From contig NZ_WTYK01000001.1 in the NCBI RefSeq assembly GCF_009828065.1, positions 248,001 through 312,000 of the forward strand: a stretch of 64,000 nucleotides of DNA, given 5' to 3'. Below, in pieces: positions 1 to 8,905 of the stretch (position 1 is the first letter of the stretch; every line of letters begins with the position of its first letter). A model generated the notes under the pieces. It ran no database searches and was not told the DNA's origin. It saw nothing but the letters and a program-made list of their open reading frames with translations. A program made the translations under genes and the position numbers. The stretch comes from Croceibacterium soli (GTDB lineage Bacteria > Pseudomonadota > Alphaproteobacteria > Sphingomonadales > Sphingomonadaceae).

Positions 1-146
1 CCGACGAGCAGCCACTTTCGCCGTCTGACGATGTCGAGATAGTATAAGATCCAGGGCCGCTGGCTGGGCGGACGCGATTCGCCCGCATCCCGGTCTGGGG
101 GGAAGGCCTCGTCGGCAATGGCTGATTGGAAAGCGAGATTATTCAT
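1..146 (-). CDS. Polysaccharide chain-length/tyrosine autokinase (Wzc-like), N-terminal fragment
   Basis: An open frame begins at an ATG (144-146) 25 bases after the stop of the Wza-like gene and runs off the left edge. About 48 residues are visible: an acidic, proline-containing start, then YYLDIVRRRKWLLVG, the typical cytoplasmic lead-in to the first membrane helix of Wzz/Wzc proteins. In this family the protein spans the inner membrane, sets polymer length and often carries a C-terminal BY-kinase domain, which is outside the window. Its place directly after a Wza-like exporter and an O-antigen ligase supports the call. Only the fragment is seen, so kinase activity is inferred from the family. 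Confidence 0.72.
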   Translation of the reverse strand, partial: MNNLAFQSAIADEAFPPDRDAGESRPPSQRPWILYYLDIVRRRKWLLV

Positions 147-170
147 TATGTCGAAGGATCCAGCAAGCGT

Positions 171-890
171 TCAGTTTCTTATCAACGCAACCAGGGGAGC
201 CATAAGCAAGCTGGAGGCTTGTATTACTTGCGGGAAGATCCTCCGCGCAGCAGATTCCCCGACCACAACCACATCATTCGTATAGACCGGCGGGTCTTTG
301 TAAGCTCCCAGGCGAATTGCGCGCAAATCATATAGTGCCGCCATCTGCTGGCCCTCAACGGTGCGAAACACCACCACGTGACTGGTCTCAGCGAAGTCCG
401 CGGTGCCTGAGGCGCGGGCGATGGCCCGCATCAATGTCATGTTACCCAAGACAGGGTAGACACCGGGCTGGTCAACGGCGCCATCAACGGTCAGCACCTG
501 GCTGACCGTCTCCGACACCCCAATCGTTACGCGCGGTTCACGGAGGTAGTTCGAGCGAAGTCTTTCCTCAACGAGCAGCGCAAGTTCGGCTGGCGATTTG
601 CCGTTCGCATGGATTGTGCCGGCGAGCGGGACCGCGATATCGCCCGAAGCATCTACACGCACCTCGCGACTGAGTTCGGGCAGCCCGAAAACCTCCACGA
701 TCAGGGAATCGCCGGGTCCGATCAGGTGCGGCCTCAGGCCCGCGGCGAAATCCGCATCCGTCGGCGGTGCAAAGGCATCTGTCGAGACGATCGCAACCTC
801 TCCGGTGTCGATCAATTTCGGCCCGGAGCATCCGCTCACGGCAAGTATTGGCAGCAGCAGCAAATGAGAAGTCGTATTCTTTCTAAGCAC
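171..890 (-). CDS. Polysaccharide export lipoprotein (Wza/BexD family)
   Basis: A 239-residue outer-membrane polysaccharide exporter. The N-terminus has a hydrophobic signal segment ending in a lipobox, VSGC, with Cys21 as the lipidated residue. Residues about 52-130 (HLIGPGDSLIVEVFG onward) match the Poly_export domain, and a SLBB-type segment follows at about 133-185 (VDGAVDQPGVYPVLG). It is short compared with E. coli Wza (about 380 aa), which is usual for alphaproteobacterial versions with one SLBB domain. It is the middle gene of a minus-strand operon: O-antigen ligase 80 bases upstream, Wzc-like gene 24 bases downstream. Expected role: periplasmic/outer-membrane channel for the exopolysaccharide. 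Confidence 0.85.
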   Translation of the reverse strand: MLRKNTTSHLLLLPILAVSGCSGPKLIDTGEVAIVSTDAFAPPTDADFAAGLRPHLIGPGDSLIVEVFGLPELSREVRVDASGDIAVPLAGTIHANGKSPAELALLVEERLRSNYLREPRVTIGVSETVSQVLTVDGAVDQPGVYPVLGNMTLMRAIARASGTADFAETSHVVVFRTVEGQQMAALYDLRAIRLGAYKDPPVYTNDVVVVGESAARRIFPQVIQASSLLMAPLVALIRN

Positions 891-970
891 GCGTCACCCG
901 GCTTCCTTGCCCTGCCGTCATCCGGCGTGTCCTCCTAGTGAGGATGGACCGTTCGGTAAAGCTGGTTCTC

Positions 971-2365
971 TTACATTCTCGAGGCTTGTCTGCGGTGCCC
1001 CTGCTGGCCCGGATCATAAGCCGAAAGCCAGCCGCATGCGACGGCAAAGATCGCGGACATTAGAGGCGTTCTCAAGGGATAGTCCACCAGGCTGCTCACA
1101 AGCATGCTGATTACAATCAGCAATCCAAGCCGGCCGTAGGCAAGCGCACGGCTTCCCTCGCTGGCGCGAAGCACGGTGATTGCGCGGATGCCTACCCACA
1201 GCAGCAAGCTCACGAGCACCAGCGTGACCGGCAGGCCGCCTGAGATCACCAGTTCGACGAGATCATTATGGGCATGGTTGAGATAGAGCGGGCGCAGCAG
1301 TTCCAAAGGTTCGTAGAAACGGAACAAGGCTTCGAAGCTGCCGAAACCGGCACCCACCGGGAAAAAATCTCGCGCCATGTCGAGCAATGTGGGCAGGTAC
1401 TGAAGACGCGACTCTTCGCTGAAGGAGATACCCGTGAGGCGCTGCACCGCGACGTCGCGCGACAGCGCGATGGTCGCGCCGATGACGCATAGCGCAATGG
1501 CTAGAATACCCGGAATGAGCAGCCGGTTCCAGCGTCCGAGCGACCGCTTCGGCAGAAGCCGCTTCCAGAGCAGTAGCGAAAACACAAGACCAAAGGTGCC
1601 CACTATGAGGCCTGCACGTGAGCCCGTCACGATCAGCATGGGCAAGAAGAAAACCGCGAGGCTTACCGCGATCCACCGCTTCACCGCGGCTTGCTTCGGT
1701 TCAGTGGGAACCGAGGCCCATACCGCCAACATCGGCCAGGTAATGGCGATCAGGACCGCCTGGTGGTTGCGGTTGGCCAGGAAGCCGACAGCTGACCCCT
1801 GATTGGTTACATCGAAGAAGTAGAGCGGGCTCGATTGACCGCCCGCCAACTGGGCAAGCGCGAGCAATGCGCTCAGCGCCGTAGCGCCGATCAGCAGGGG
1901 AAGAACCTTCCAGGTGTTTTCGACCGGCACGGAGGCGAGGCCGACGAGGACGGCAAACGGCGTCACCAGCCCGACAAGGCTGGCGAGCGTCCGGTCCGGA
2001 GTAAGGCTGATCGGTCGCCACGGCTGCTCTATCCCGACGATTCCCGCGATTTCCGTGAATGAGCCGTGACCCGGGAGGTTCGACCAGATCGATGGCGGCA
2101 GGGGAACGAGTTGAATGATCATTGTGGCGGCGAGCGCCCCGAGCAGCAGCATCGGAACCTTGATCGCAGCCCATCGCATGGGGCCGGGCGTCATCAGGAA
2201 GGTGCCGGCGCATATCACAGCTAGCGGTTGCAGGACCAAGAGGCTCGCGACGTCATTTCGAGACGCACCGCCGAAGAGGAAGCAAGCGCCCAGAAGCGCA
2301 AGCAGCATGCCGAAGCGGACTGTTTCGAACGGACGATTTTCGCGCTGCGCCGCCATGACCCTCAT
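971..2365 (-). CDS. O-antigen ligase / Wzy-type polymerase family membrane protein
   Basis: A polytopic inner-membrane protein of about 464 residues with roughly ten hydrophobic segments. The periplasmic loop and C-terminal signature of the WzyC family are visible: a NRNHQA element in mid-protein and HAHNDLVELVISGG near the C-terminus. The family either polymerises repeat units (Wzy) or ligates polymer to an acceptor (WaaL); sequence alone does not decide. The open frame extends 48 codons upstream to 2509, but that extension would overlap the divergent gene at 2479. ATG 2365 or 2356 is more plausible, and GAGGG sits just before 2356. Neighbouring export genes support a role in exopolysaccharide assembly. 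Confidence 0.8.
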   Translation of the reverse strand: MRVMAAQRENRPFETVRFGMLLALLGACFLFGGASRNDVASLLVLQPLAVICAGTFLMTPGPMRWAAIKVPMLLLGALAATMIIQLVPLPPSIWSNLPGHGSFTEIAGIVGIEQPWRPISLTPDRTLASLVGLVTPFAVLVGLASVPVENTWKVLPLLIGATALSALLALAQLAGGQSSPLYFFDVTNQGSAVGFLANRNHQAVLIAITWPMLAVWASVPTEPKQAAVKRWIAVSLAVFFLPMLIVTGSRAGLIVGTFGLVFSLLLWKRLLPKRSLGRWNRLLIPGILAIALCVIGATIALSRDVAVQRLTGISFSEESRLQYLPTLLDMARDFFPVGAGFGSFEALFRFYEPLELLRPLYLNHAHNDLVELVISGGLPVTLVLVSLLLWVGIRAITVLRASEGSRALAYGRLGLLIVISMLVSSLVDYPLRTPLMSAIFAVACGWLSAYDPGQQGHRRQASRM

Positions 2366-2478
2366 TTGCCAAATCTGGTGCGGCCCTATAGGTGGGCCGT
2401 GGCGTCCGTGTAAAGCGGCGCGCGAGAGTTGGATCAGCATGCCCCCCGAGTTCGGTGCGGCGAAATGAGGCTGCAAGA

Positions 2479-2892
2479 ATGTCACCAGCATCGGCAACGC
2501 TGATCGCACTGCTCATGTATGCTGCGGGCTTTATCCCGATCATCTTGATGGCGGTCTGGCCCAGCTCCACACGGGTGCTTCGTCCGCTTGTCGGATGCCT
2601 GGTGCTAGTGTTCGCCGCCAGCCAGACTGGGATATTCCAAGGCAGCCTAACGTCTACGGACGCGCTCCCGAAGATACAGCCTGATACATCCGAGCGCCGC
2701 TGCCAGCAGGTGTTCGATCTTCTGATCGACAACGGCATCGTCCTTGACGAACCTGATCCAGGCGCGCTTGTCGTCTTGGGGGCAGCATGGGATCAACTAC
2801 CCCCTGCGGTCCAGGATGCGGTGAGGGCTTGCGCCGCGAGCCGAAACCCGCCACCGGGCGATGCGGATGTGGTGGAGGTAATCCGCCGCTGA
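2479..2892 (+). CDS. Small membrane protein of unknown function
   Basis: A 137-residue protein. The chosen ATG has GAGG eight bases upstream; the frame is open 29 codons further but without a ribosome binding site, and that extension would run into the divergent ligase gene. Two hydrophobic helices (about residues 6-26 and 36-54) are followed by a soluble, acidic tail with one conserved-looking stretch (CQQVFDLLIDNGIVLDEPDP). It is transcribed away from the O-antigen ligase, with about 113 bases between the chosen starts. No family recognised. The position suggests an accessory role in envelope polysaccharide production, but this is only context. Confidence 0.6.
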   Translation: MSPASATLIALLMYAAGFIPIILMAVWPSSTRVLRPLVGCLVLVFAASQTGIFQGSLTSTDALPKIQPDTSERRCQQVFDLLIDNGIVLDEPDPGALVVLGAAWDQLPPAVQDAVRACAASRNPPPGDADVVEVIRR

Positions 2893-2988
2893 TGATCTGT
2901 CCTGGAGTGTGCACGCAGCTACGATCATCCGGAAAGCGTCCTGCGTGTTGCTTGGTTGTGAATCATCCATTCTTGCAGTGAGGATCTT

Positions 2989-3147
2989 GTGGATACGCTT
3001 GTAGTCATGATCTCAGTGGCGGGAGGTGGGTTCCTGTTCGGAGGGCTTGCGCTGGCCTGGCCGCTCTATTTCCGTCCCAAGATGCGGAGGCGCTACGAGC
3101 GTGAGCACCATCGCAGGAAGGGGAATGTGCCCCGTCGCCGTTCCTGA
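2989..3147 (+). CDS. Small single-pass membrane protein (52 aa), GTG start
   Basis: A short frame starting at GTG 2989 with AGTGAGGA ending four bases upstream, coding 52 residues. Residues about 5-25 are hydrophobic and glycine-rich (VVMISVAGGGFLFGG), then a strongly basic tail follows, RPKMRRRYEREHHRRKGN. The hydrophobic-then-arginine-rich layout fits a membrane peptide with a cytoplasmic positive tail. An internal ATG at 3007 has no ribosome binding site. No family recognised. It lies between the membrane protein at 2479 and the WbpM-like dehydratase. The composition argues for a real gene, but homologues would be needed to prove it. Confidence 0.45.
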   Translation: MDTLVVMISVAGGGFLFGGLALAWPLYFRPKMRRRYEREHHRRKGNVPRRRS

Positions 3148-3374
3148 CGTCGTGAGGTAACGTACCTTTTATGTCAGGAGCTTCCCGGCTCGGCTTCTTA
3201 CGGTCTTTGCTTCGATCGTTGGGGCTCATCGCCATGGAGCGGGGTTGCGCATGCTTCAACAAATCGGCTTCTTGTCGTCTGAATGCGCCCGAACGGATTT
3301 GCGATTGGCGACCGTCCTGCGCCGCATCAGCGAAAAACCACAAGCCCGATAATTAAGCGAAAGTTTGGTGCGGG

Positions 3375-5303
3375 ATGATGCAGATGAAACAGCGGCTGGG
3401 GACACTGGTCGTACGATCGTTGAACGAACTGTTGCAGATCGAACGCAGCCAGAAGCGGATGCTGGTCATCGGGCTCGATGCCGCAATCTGTGTGACTTCG
3501 GTTTTCATCGCGTTCTCGCTCAGGGTCGGGGCCCTGGACTTTCCCCTTGGGCCGCCACTAATTTTCTCGGCAGTGTCTGTCCTGCTGTTTGTACCGGTAT
3601 TCTACGGCACCGGCGCGTACTCAACCATATTTCGATTTTCGGGATCTCGCACGATCCTGCAACTCGCTAAAGCAATTGCCATATATTCGCTTCCGCTGAT
3701 GGCAGTCTTCCTGTTTTGGGGGGCGCAAGGCACGCCCCGCACGATTGCCATCCTGCAGCCCATGATTTTCTTCGGCCTCGCTGCTACGAGCCGCATCCTG
3801 GCGCGCTACGTTCTCATGGATCTCGTGGCCAGTCAGCGAGCGATCATCAACATAAACCGGGTGCTGATCTACGGTGCCGGCAGCTCGGGGCGGCAACTTC
3901 TGCTCTCGCTTCGAGTCGACCCAAGCGTAGTGCCAGTTGCTTTCGTCGACGACGATGATCGTCTTGACCAGCAGCGGCTGGAGGGTGTTCCGGTCTACCA
4001 CAGCGCGCGCCTGGCTGAAGTCATCGCCAAACAGGACATTCGTACTGTCCTCCTGGCGCTGCCGCGAATTACGCGCAGACGCCGCAGCCAGATCGTGAGC
4101 GAGCTTCGGCGTTTTCATGTTCACGTCCAAACGCTTCCAAATATCCAAGAGCTAATGGATGGTAAGGTTTCGATCAGCGACCTGCGTGAAATCCAGATCG
4201 AAGATCTGCTCGGGCGCGACCCCGTTTCTCCGAATTCATTGCTGCTGGGTCGAACGATCGTTGGCAAAAGCGTGATTGTCACAGGGGCCGGTGGATCGAT
4301 CGGCAGCGAACTTTGTCGACAGATCCTGTCGAACGGAGTTCGGCGTCTCGTGCTGTTCGACGTCTCTGAGTTCGCGCTCTATCAGATCGATCGTGAGATA
4401 GCGGACAGGTGCAAAGAGTACGGTTATCCGCAGGTGGAAGTGATTCCCGCGCTGGGCTCGGTGACGGATCGGGAGCGGCTCCGCTTCATCTTCGAAAAGT
4501 GGCAGCCGGCGACGGTCTATCATGCTGCGGCTTACAAGCACGTGCCTTTGGTCGAAGCGAACCCCGTAGAAGCGATCCGCAACAATATCATCGGAACCGA
4601 GGAAGTCGCGCAGGCGGCGGAGGCTGCCGGCGTTAGCGACTTCATCCTAATCAGCACCGACAAGGCGGTGCGCCCGACAAACGTGATGGGCGCCACCAAG
4701 CGCGCGGCCGAGCAAGTCGTGCAGTCTTTTGCCGCTCGGAATAGTGCGACTCGCTATTCGATGGTGCGCTTCGGAAACGTGCTGGGATCCAGTGGCTCGG
4801 TGGTGCCGTTGTTCCGGCGCCAAATCGAGAATGGGGGGCCGGTGACCCTCACGCATCGGGATGTAACACGCTACTTCATGACCATTCCGGAAGCTGCGCA
4901 GCTCGTTCTGCAAGCTGGTGGGCTGGCCCGGGGTGGCGAGGTTTTCGTGCTCGAGATGGGGGACGCAGTGCGCATTGCGGATCTCGCGAAGGCAATGATT
5001 GAGCTTTCCGGATTAACAATACGTGATGAGCACAACCGGGACGGCGACGTAGAGATCGTTGAGGTGGGGCTGCGTCCTGGGGAGAAGCTGTACGAGGAAC
5101 TTCTGATCGGCAACACTCCGCAGCGAACCAAGCACGAGCGCATCCTCATGGCACATGAGGCCTTCTTGCCCTGGCCCGACTTGAGCGAGCACCTTGAAGC
5201 TCTACGTCAGGTTAGAGATCGAGATGAGGCAGTTCGGCTGCTGCAATGTCTGGTCCCCGAGTTTGATCATCGGCGCGACGAAAGAAGCGCCATGAGCGCT
5301 TAA
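3375..5303 (+). CDS. Nucleotide-sugar epimerase/4,6-dehydratase, membrane-bound WbpM/CapD/FlaA1 family
   Basis: A 642-residue enzyme that modifies a UDP-sugar, in this family typically UDP-GlcNAc 4,6-dehydration or epimerisation, for polysaccharide synthesis. Four hydrophobic segments lie within about residues 28-148. A first Rossmann-like domain follows (VLIYGAGSSGRQLL, about 163-176), then the catalytic extended SDR domain with TGAGGSIG at 303-310. The catalytic region reads ISTDKAVRPTNVMGATKR, with Met438 in place of the usual Tyr of the YxxxK motif and Lys442 retained. This Met-x3-Lys arrangement is known for WbpM-type enzymes. Several ATGs cluster at the start (3375, 3378, 3384) with only weak ribosome binding sites. 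It faces away from the EPS export operon but serves the same pathway type. Confidence 0.88.
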   Translation: MMQMKQRLGTLVVRSLNELLQIERSQKRMLVIGLDAAICVTSVFIAFSLRVGALDFPLGPPLIFSAVSVLLFVPVFYGTGAYSTIFRFSGSRTILQLAKAIAIYSLPLMAVFLFWGAQGTPRTIAILQPMIFFGLAATSRILARYVLMDLVASQRAIININRVLIYGAGSSGRQLLLSLRVDPSVVPVAFVDDDDRLDQQRLEGVPVYHSARLAEVIAKQDIRTVLLALPRITRRRRSQIVSELRRFHVHVQTLPNIQELMDGKVSISDLREIQIEDLLGRDPVSPNSLLLGRTIVGKSVIVTGAGGSIGSELCRQILSNGVRRLVLFDVSEFALYQIDREIADRCKEYGYPQVEVIPALGSVTDRERLRFIFEKWQPATVYHAAAYKHVPLVEANPVEAIRNNIIGTEEVAQAAEAAGVSDFILISTDKAVRPTNVMGATKRAAEQVVQSFAARNSATRYSMVRFGNVLGSSGSVVPLFRRQIENGGPVTLTHRDVTRYFMTIPEAAQLVLQAGGLARGGEVFVLEMGDAVRIADLAKAMIELSGLTIRDEHNRDGDVEIVEVGLRPGEKLYEELLIGNTPQRTKHERILMAHEAFLPWPDLSEHLEALRQVRDRDEAVRLLQCLVPEFDHRRDERSAMSA

Positions 5304-5487
5304 GGGTTCCTCCGCCACTCCCTGACGGCGTAAGTGGCTCGGGCGAAAGCTAGCGCGCTACCAAACCGTTCGAGTACACCGGTTCTTTCCCTATCGGATA
5401 CGCCAACCCTGCGCTCATCAACCCAACCATCGTTTGGATTCCCGCTTGCGTGGACCGAGGGTTCACGGTTACGTGCGCGCTGGATCG

Positions 5488-5499
5488 TAACGATCGTTA
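5488..5499. promoter_or_regulatory. Operator-like perfect palindrome upstream of TonB-dependent receptor 1
   Basis: TAACGATCGTTA is a perfect 12-base palindrome ending 19 bases before the receptor ATG and just ahead of its GGGAGG ribosome binding site. Its TAACG/CGTTA half-sites with a two-base centre recur at 40204-40217. The spacing and size suit a TetR-type repressor. The regulator is not identified. Confidence 0.45.
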
Positions 5500-5518
5500 G
5501 ATAGCTTGGGAGGTGGAG

Positions 5519-7906
5519 ATGACGCGCATCCGCGTGAGCGCCGTTCGGCAGTCGCTGTACGTCACGGGCGCTTGCCTGGCCGCACTGGGGGCGACCGTCC
5601 CGGCGCTGGCTCAGGATGCAACGACCGCAGGTAGCGCCGGCGGCGGCGAGATCGTGGTCACCGCGCAGTTTCGCGAGCAGAACCTGCAGGACACCCCCAT
5701 CGCCATCACCGCGATTACGGCGGAGACGCTTGAAGCGCGCGGGCAGACCAGCGTCACCGATCTCGGTGACTACGCTCCCAACGTGGCTCTCGAGCCGGCC
5801 AGCGGCCTCCAGGGCAACTCGATTGCCGCGTTCATCCGCGGGATCGGCCAGGCCGACGCGAGCTTTGCGCTCGAACCGGGCGTCGGCGTCTACATCGACG
5901 ACATCTACTATGGCACGACCTTCGGTGCCGTGATGGACCTCACCGACCTGGAGCGCGTCGAGGTCCTGCGCGGCCCGCAGGGTACGCTCGCCGGCAAGAA
6001 CTCGGTCGGCGGAGCGATCAAGCTCTACACGAAGGAACCCGACGCGAACGGCGGCGGCTTCGTGGAGGCGAATTACGGCAGCTTCGACCGGCTCGACCTG
6101 CGCGCCAGCGCCGGCTTCTCTCTGACCGACGAGCTCTTCGCGCGCGTATCCGGCGTTTCGAAGACGTCCGACGGGTACATGAAGCGGCTCGACTACGGCT
6201 GCGTCAATCCCGGATCCGGCATCCCGATGACGAGCGCGGGCGACGAGGATTGCGTGCTCGGCACCGAAGGCGGGCGCGACCTGCAGGCGGTGCGGCTGGC
6301 GCTGCGCTATGCTCCGATCGAGACGCCGCTGGAGATCAACCTGCGCGCCGATTACGCGTCCGACAATTCGCAGATCGTGCCGACCAAGCTGCTCTATGCC
6401 GCCAATCCTTCGGTGCGCAGCTACGATGCGGCGAACCCGTTCGGCGGCGTGCCGTTCGACAGCCGCTTCATCACCGGCCCGGAAAGCTACACGACTTACG
6501 CCGACTATCGGACCGGCGGAAACTACACGACCGTGTTCGGCATCCCGACGCAAGTCCAGCCCGGTGGCTTCGCGGTCGAGCCCAAGGCGACGGCGAAAAG
6601 CTGGGGCGTCAGCGGCAAGATCGATTACGAGCTCACTCCGGACCTCAGCGTCACTTCGATCACGGGCTACCGCGTGGCCGACGGCTCCAGCGGCATCGAT
6701 GTCGACGGTTCGCCGCTGGCCATCCTGCTGCAGGACTTCACCTACCGGCACGAGCAGTTCACGCAGGAGCTGCGCCTGTCCGGCCAGTTCGCCGACGGGC
6801 TGATCGACGCGACGGTCGGCGGATTCTACTACGATGCCAAAGACCGCATCTACGGCCGCGTCCACATCCCCACGCTGCTGTTCGACTTCTACCAGGACGA
6901 CAATGTCGACAATCGCAGCATCTCCGCTTTCGGCCACGCCGAAGTCCACCTGACCGAGCAACTCAACCTGATCGGCGGCCTGCGCTACACCGACGACAAG
7001 AAGACCTACCACTACTCGCGCCTGAACCTCGACGGCACCGAGCCCAGCCCGATGTTCTTCGCGCCAAACTTCCTCGTCGCCGGCCTCAATGGGCTGGAGG
7101 GGACTTTCAGCGGCGATCGGGTGGATTACCGCCTGGGCGTCAACTACGCGCCGACCAGCGACCTGATGCTCTATGCGCAGGTCTCGACCGGCTTCAAGGG
7201 CGGCGGCATCAACCCGCGGCCGTCGGCGGCAGACCAGGTGCAGACCTTCGGCCCAGAGACGCTCACGACTTACGAGGCGGGCTTCAAGTCCGACTGGCTC
7301 GACCGCCGCGTCCGCTTGAACGGCGCGGTGTTCCTGAACAAGTACCAGGATATCCAGCTGGTCCGCTACCAGTGCCCGGAAAGCACGGTGATCTCCTGCT
7401 CGGTGCCGTCGAACGCCGGCGATGCCGAGATCTTCGGCTTCGAAGTCGAGACGTTCGTCGAGCCGGTCGACGGCTTCACCATCGACGGTTCGCTCGGTTA
7501 CCTGGATTTCGACTACACCGAGATCACCAATCCGGCGACGATGGTGACGCTCGATATGATCGCGCCGTTCATCAGCAAGTGGCAGGCTTCGGCCGGCATG
7601 CAGTATGTGGCCGAGTTGGCCGGAGGCGCGGCCGTGACCCCGCGGGTCGACTGGTCATACCGTTCCGACTTCTTCTACAACTCGATCAACAATGCCTACA
7701 ACGAGATCGAGGGCTACCACCTGGTCAACGCGCGCCTGACGTTCGACAGCGCGGACCGCGACTGGTCGCTGAGCGCGGCAGTGACGAACCTGTTCGACGA
7801 GTTCTACTATACCGGCAAGGCCGAGAACATCGGCAGCTTCGGCGTGGTCACCGGCAATCCGGGCCGTCCGCGCGAGTGGTCGGTGTCGCTGCGCCGCAAC
7901 TTCTGA
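5519..7906 (+). CDS. TonB-dependent outer-membrane receptor 1
   Basis: A 795-residue receptor for TonB-powered uptake across the outer membrane. ATG 5519 is preferred to the GTG at 5513 because GGGAGG stands about six bases before it. A signal peptide spans about residues 1-31 (PALAQ), followed by a TonB box (EIVVTA, about 44-49). The plug domain carries the family landmarks GVGVYIDDIYYG and VEVLRGPQGTLAGKN, and the barrel ends in FSVSLRRNF-like aromatic residues (VSLRRNF). This is the sphingomonad type linked to aromatics, terpenoids and other small organics rather than classic siderophore receptors. It is closely similar to receptor 2 at 45517. It follows an operator-like palindrome and ends just before the convergent cyclitol operon. 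Confidence 0.92.
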   Translation: MTRIRVSAVRQSLYVTGACLAALGATVPALAQDATTAGSAGGGEIVVTAQFREQNLQDTPIAITAITAETLEARGQTSVTDLGDYAPNVALEPASGLQGNSIAAFIRGIGQADASFALEPGVGVYIDDIYYGTTFGAVMDLTDLERVEVLRGPQGTLAGKNSVGGAIKLYTKEPDANGGGFVEANYGSFDRLDLRASAGFSLTDELFARVSGVSKTSDGYMKRLDYGCVNPGSGIPMTSAGDEDCVLGTEGGRDLQAVRLALRYAPIETPLEINLRADYASDNSQIVPTKLLYAANPSVRSYDAANPFGGVPFDSRFITGPESYTTYADYRTGGNYTTVFGIPTQVQPGGFAVEPKATAKSWGVSGKIDYELTPDLSVTSITGYRVADGSSGIDVDGSPLAILLQDFTYRHEQFTQELRLSGQFADGLIDATVGGFYYDAKDRIYGRVHIPTLLFDFYQDDNVDNRSISAFGHAEVHLTEQLNLIGGLRYTDDKKTYHYSRLNLDGTEPSPMFFAPNFLVAGLNGLEGTFSGDRVDYRLGVNYAPTSDLMLYAQVSTGFKGGGINPRPSAADQVQTFGPETLTTYEAGFKSDWLDRRVRLNGAVFLNKYQDIQLVRYQCPESTVISCSVPSNAGDAEIFGFEVETFVEPVDGFTIDGSLGYLDFDYTEITNPATMVTLDMIAPFISKWQASAGMQYVAELAGGAAVTPRVDWSYRSDFFYNSINNAYNEIEGYHLVNARLTFDSADRDWSLSAAVTNLFDEFYYTGKAENIGSFGVVTGNPGRPREWSVSLRRNF

Positions 7907-7915
7907 TTGCGGGGT

Positions 7916-8905
7916 TCAGCCGCCCTCGTAGATGCGGTCGAGCACGCGGGAGACTTGCGCCAGGTGCAGGGCTTCCGCGTCGAACGAGCGGTCCTGCGCC
8001 AGCCGTTCGGCCCAGGCCGCGGCGGCGCGGCCGCCCCAGTCGTCGGGCGGGGCGGCGATGCGCTCGGTAGAGGTGCCGCGGTGGCGATGGGCTTCGAAGT
8101 CGTAGAAGCTGCCGGCGACATTGCGGATCGACACGCTGCCTGCGGTCCCGTGGAAGTCCGCTTCGATGGCGGCATCGCGGCCGGCGTGGAGGTGCCAGGA
8201 ACAGGCCAGCCGCACGGCCGTGCCGCCGGCGAGGTCCAGCGTGGCGAGCGCGTAGTCCTCGACTTCGTTCGAGCCTGCGGATAGCGGCTGGCCACCGGCG
8301 AACAGGCGGGACTGGACCCGCTCGACTTCCGGAAAGCCGAGCAGCCAAAGCGCCAGGTCGACGAGGTGGACGCCGAGGTCGATGACGCAGCCGCCACCAG
8401 ACAGAGTGCGGTCATAGAACCACGGCTTGTCCGGGCCGTAGGCATTGTGGAACGCCAGGTCGACGGCGAAGATCTGACCTAGCTCGTCGCCGCGGATCGG
8501 GCCGGCGATCGCTTCGACGACGGCGGTGCGGCGATAGGACAAATCCACAGCCAGCAGCCGGTCGGCTTGCCGCGCGGCTTCGATCACGCCGCGCGCCTCG
8601 GCCTCGTTGCGGCCGAGCGGCTTCTGGCAGAACACGGCGACGCCGCGGTCCAGCGCGGCGATCGCCTGCTCGGCGTGGAGCGCACTCGGGGTGGCGATCA
8701 CCAGGCCGTCGAGGCCATGATCGAGCAGGCCTTCCAGCGAGGGCAGCACCGCAGCGCCCGGCGCGAGGTCCGCCGCCTGCGCCGCACAGTCCGGGTCGGG
8801 ATCGGATACGGCGACGGCCTCAACCGCTCCGCCGGCCACGATGGCCTGCATCCTGTGGCGGCCGATCCAGCCGGTGCCGAGGAATCCGACGCGAGGCCTG
8901 CTCAT
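7916..8905 (-). CDS. Gfo/Idh/MocA family NAD(P)-dependent oxidoreductase
   Basis: A 329-residue oxidoreductase of the inositol/glucose-fructose dehydrogenase family. The Rossmann start is VGFLGTGWIGRHR (residues 6-18). The catalytic-lysine motif reads QKP at 94-96 instead of the commoner EKP, with Lys95 kept. The later D-x3-H pair is present in CVIDLGVHLVD (Asp176, His180). It is the last gene of the minus-strand operon and overlaps the zinc dehydrogenase by four bases (ATGA). With the inositol-phosphate synthase two genes upstream, oxidation or reduction of a cyclitol or a nucleotide sugar is the likely reaction; the substrate is not determined. Confidence 0.85.
   Translation of the reverse strand: MSRPRVGFLGTGWIGRHRMQAIVAGGAVEAVAVSDPDPDCAAQAADLAPGAAVLPSLEGLLDHGLDGLVIATPSALHAEQAIAALDRGVAVFCQKPLGRNEAEARGVIEAARQADRLLAVDLSYRRTAVVEAIAGPIRGDELGQIFAVDLAFHNAYGPDKPWFYDRTLSGGGCVIDLGVHLVDLALWLLGFPEVERVQSRLFAGGQPLSAGSNEVEDYALATLDLAGGTAVRLACSWHLHAGRDAAIEADFHGTAGSVSIRNVAGSFYDFEAHRHRGTSTERIAAPPDDWGGRAAAAWAERLAQDRSFDAEALHLAQVSRVLDRIYEGG

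Noticed and set aside
3171-3356. 61-codon frame before the WbpM-like gene
   Set aside because: No ribosome binding site and a Cys/Arg-rich, motif-free translation; the stretch is better read as promoter DNA.
5300-7012. Long minus-strand frame (570 codons) opposite TonB receptor 1
   Set aside because: It is a GC-rich antisense shadow: low-complexity Arg/Val/Asp-rich translation, no motif, and fully covered by a receptor with clear signatures.
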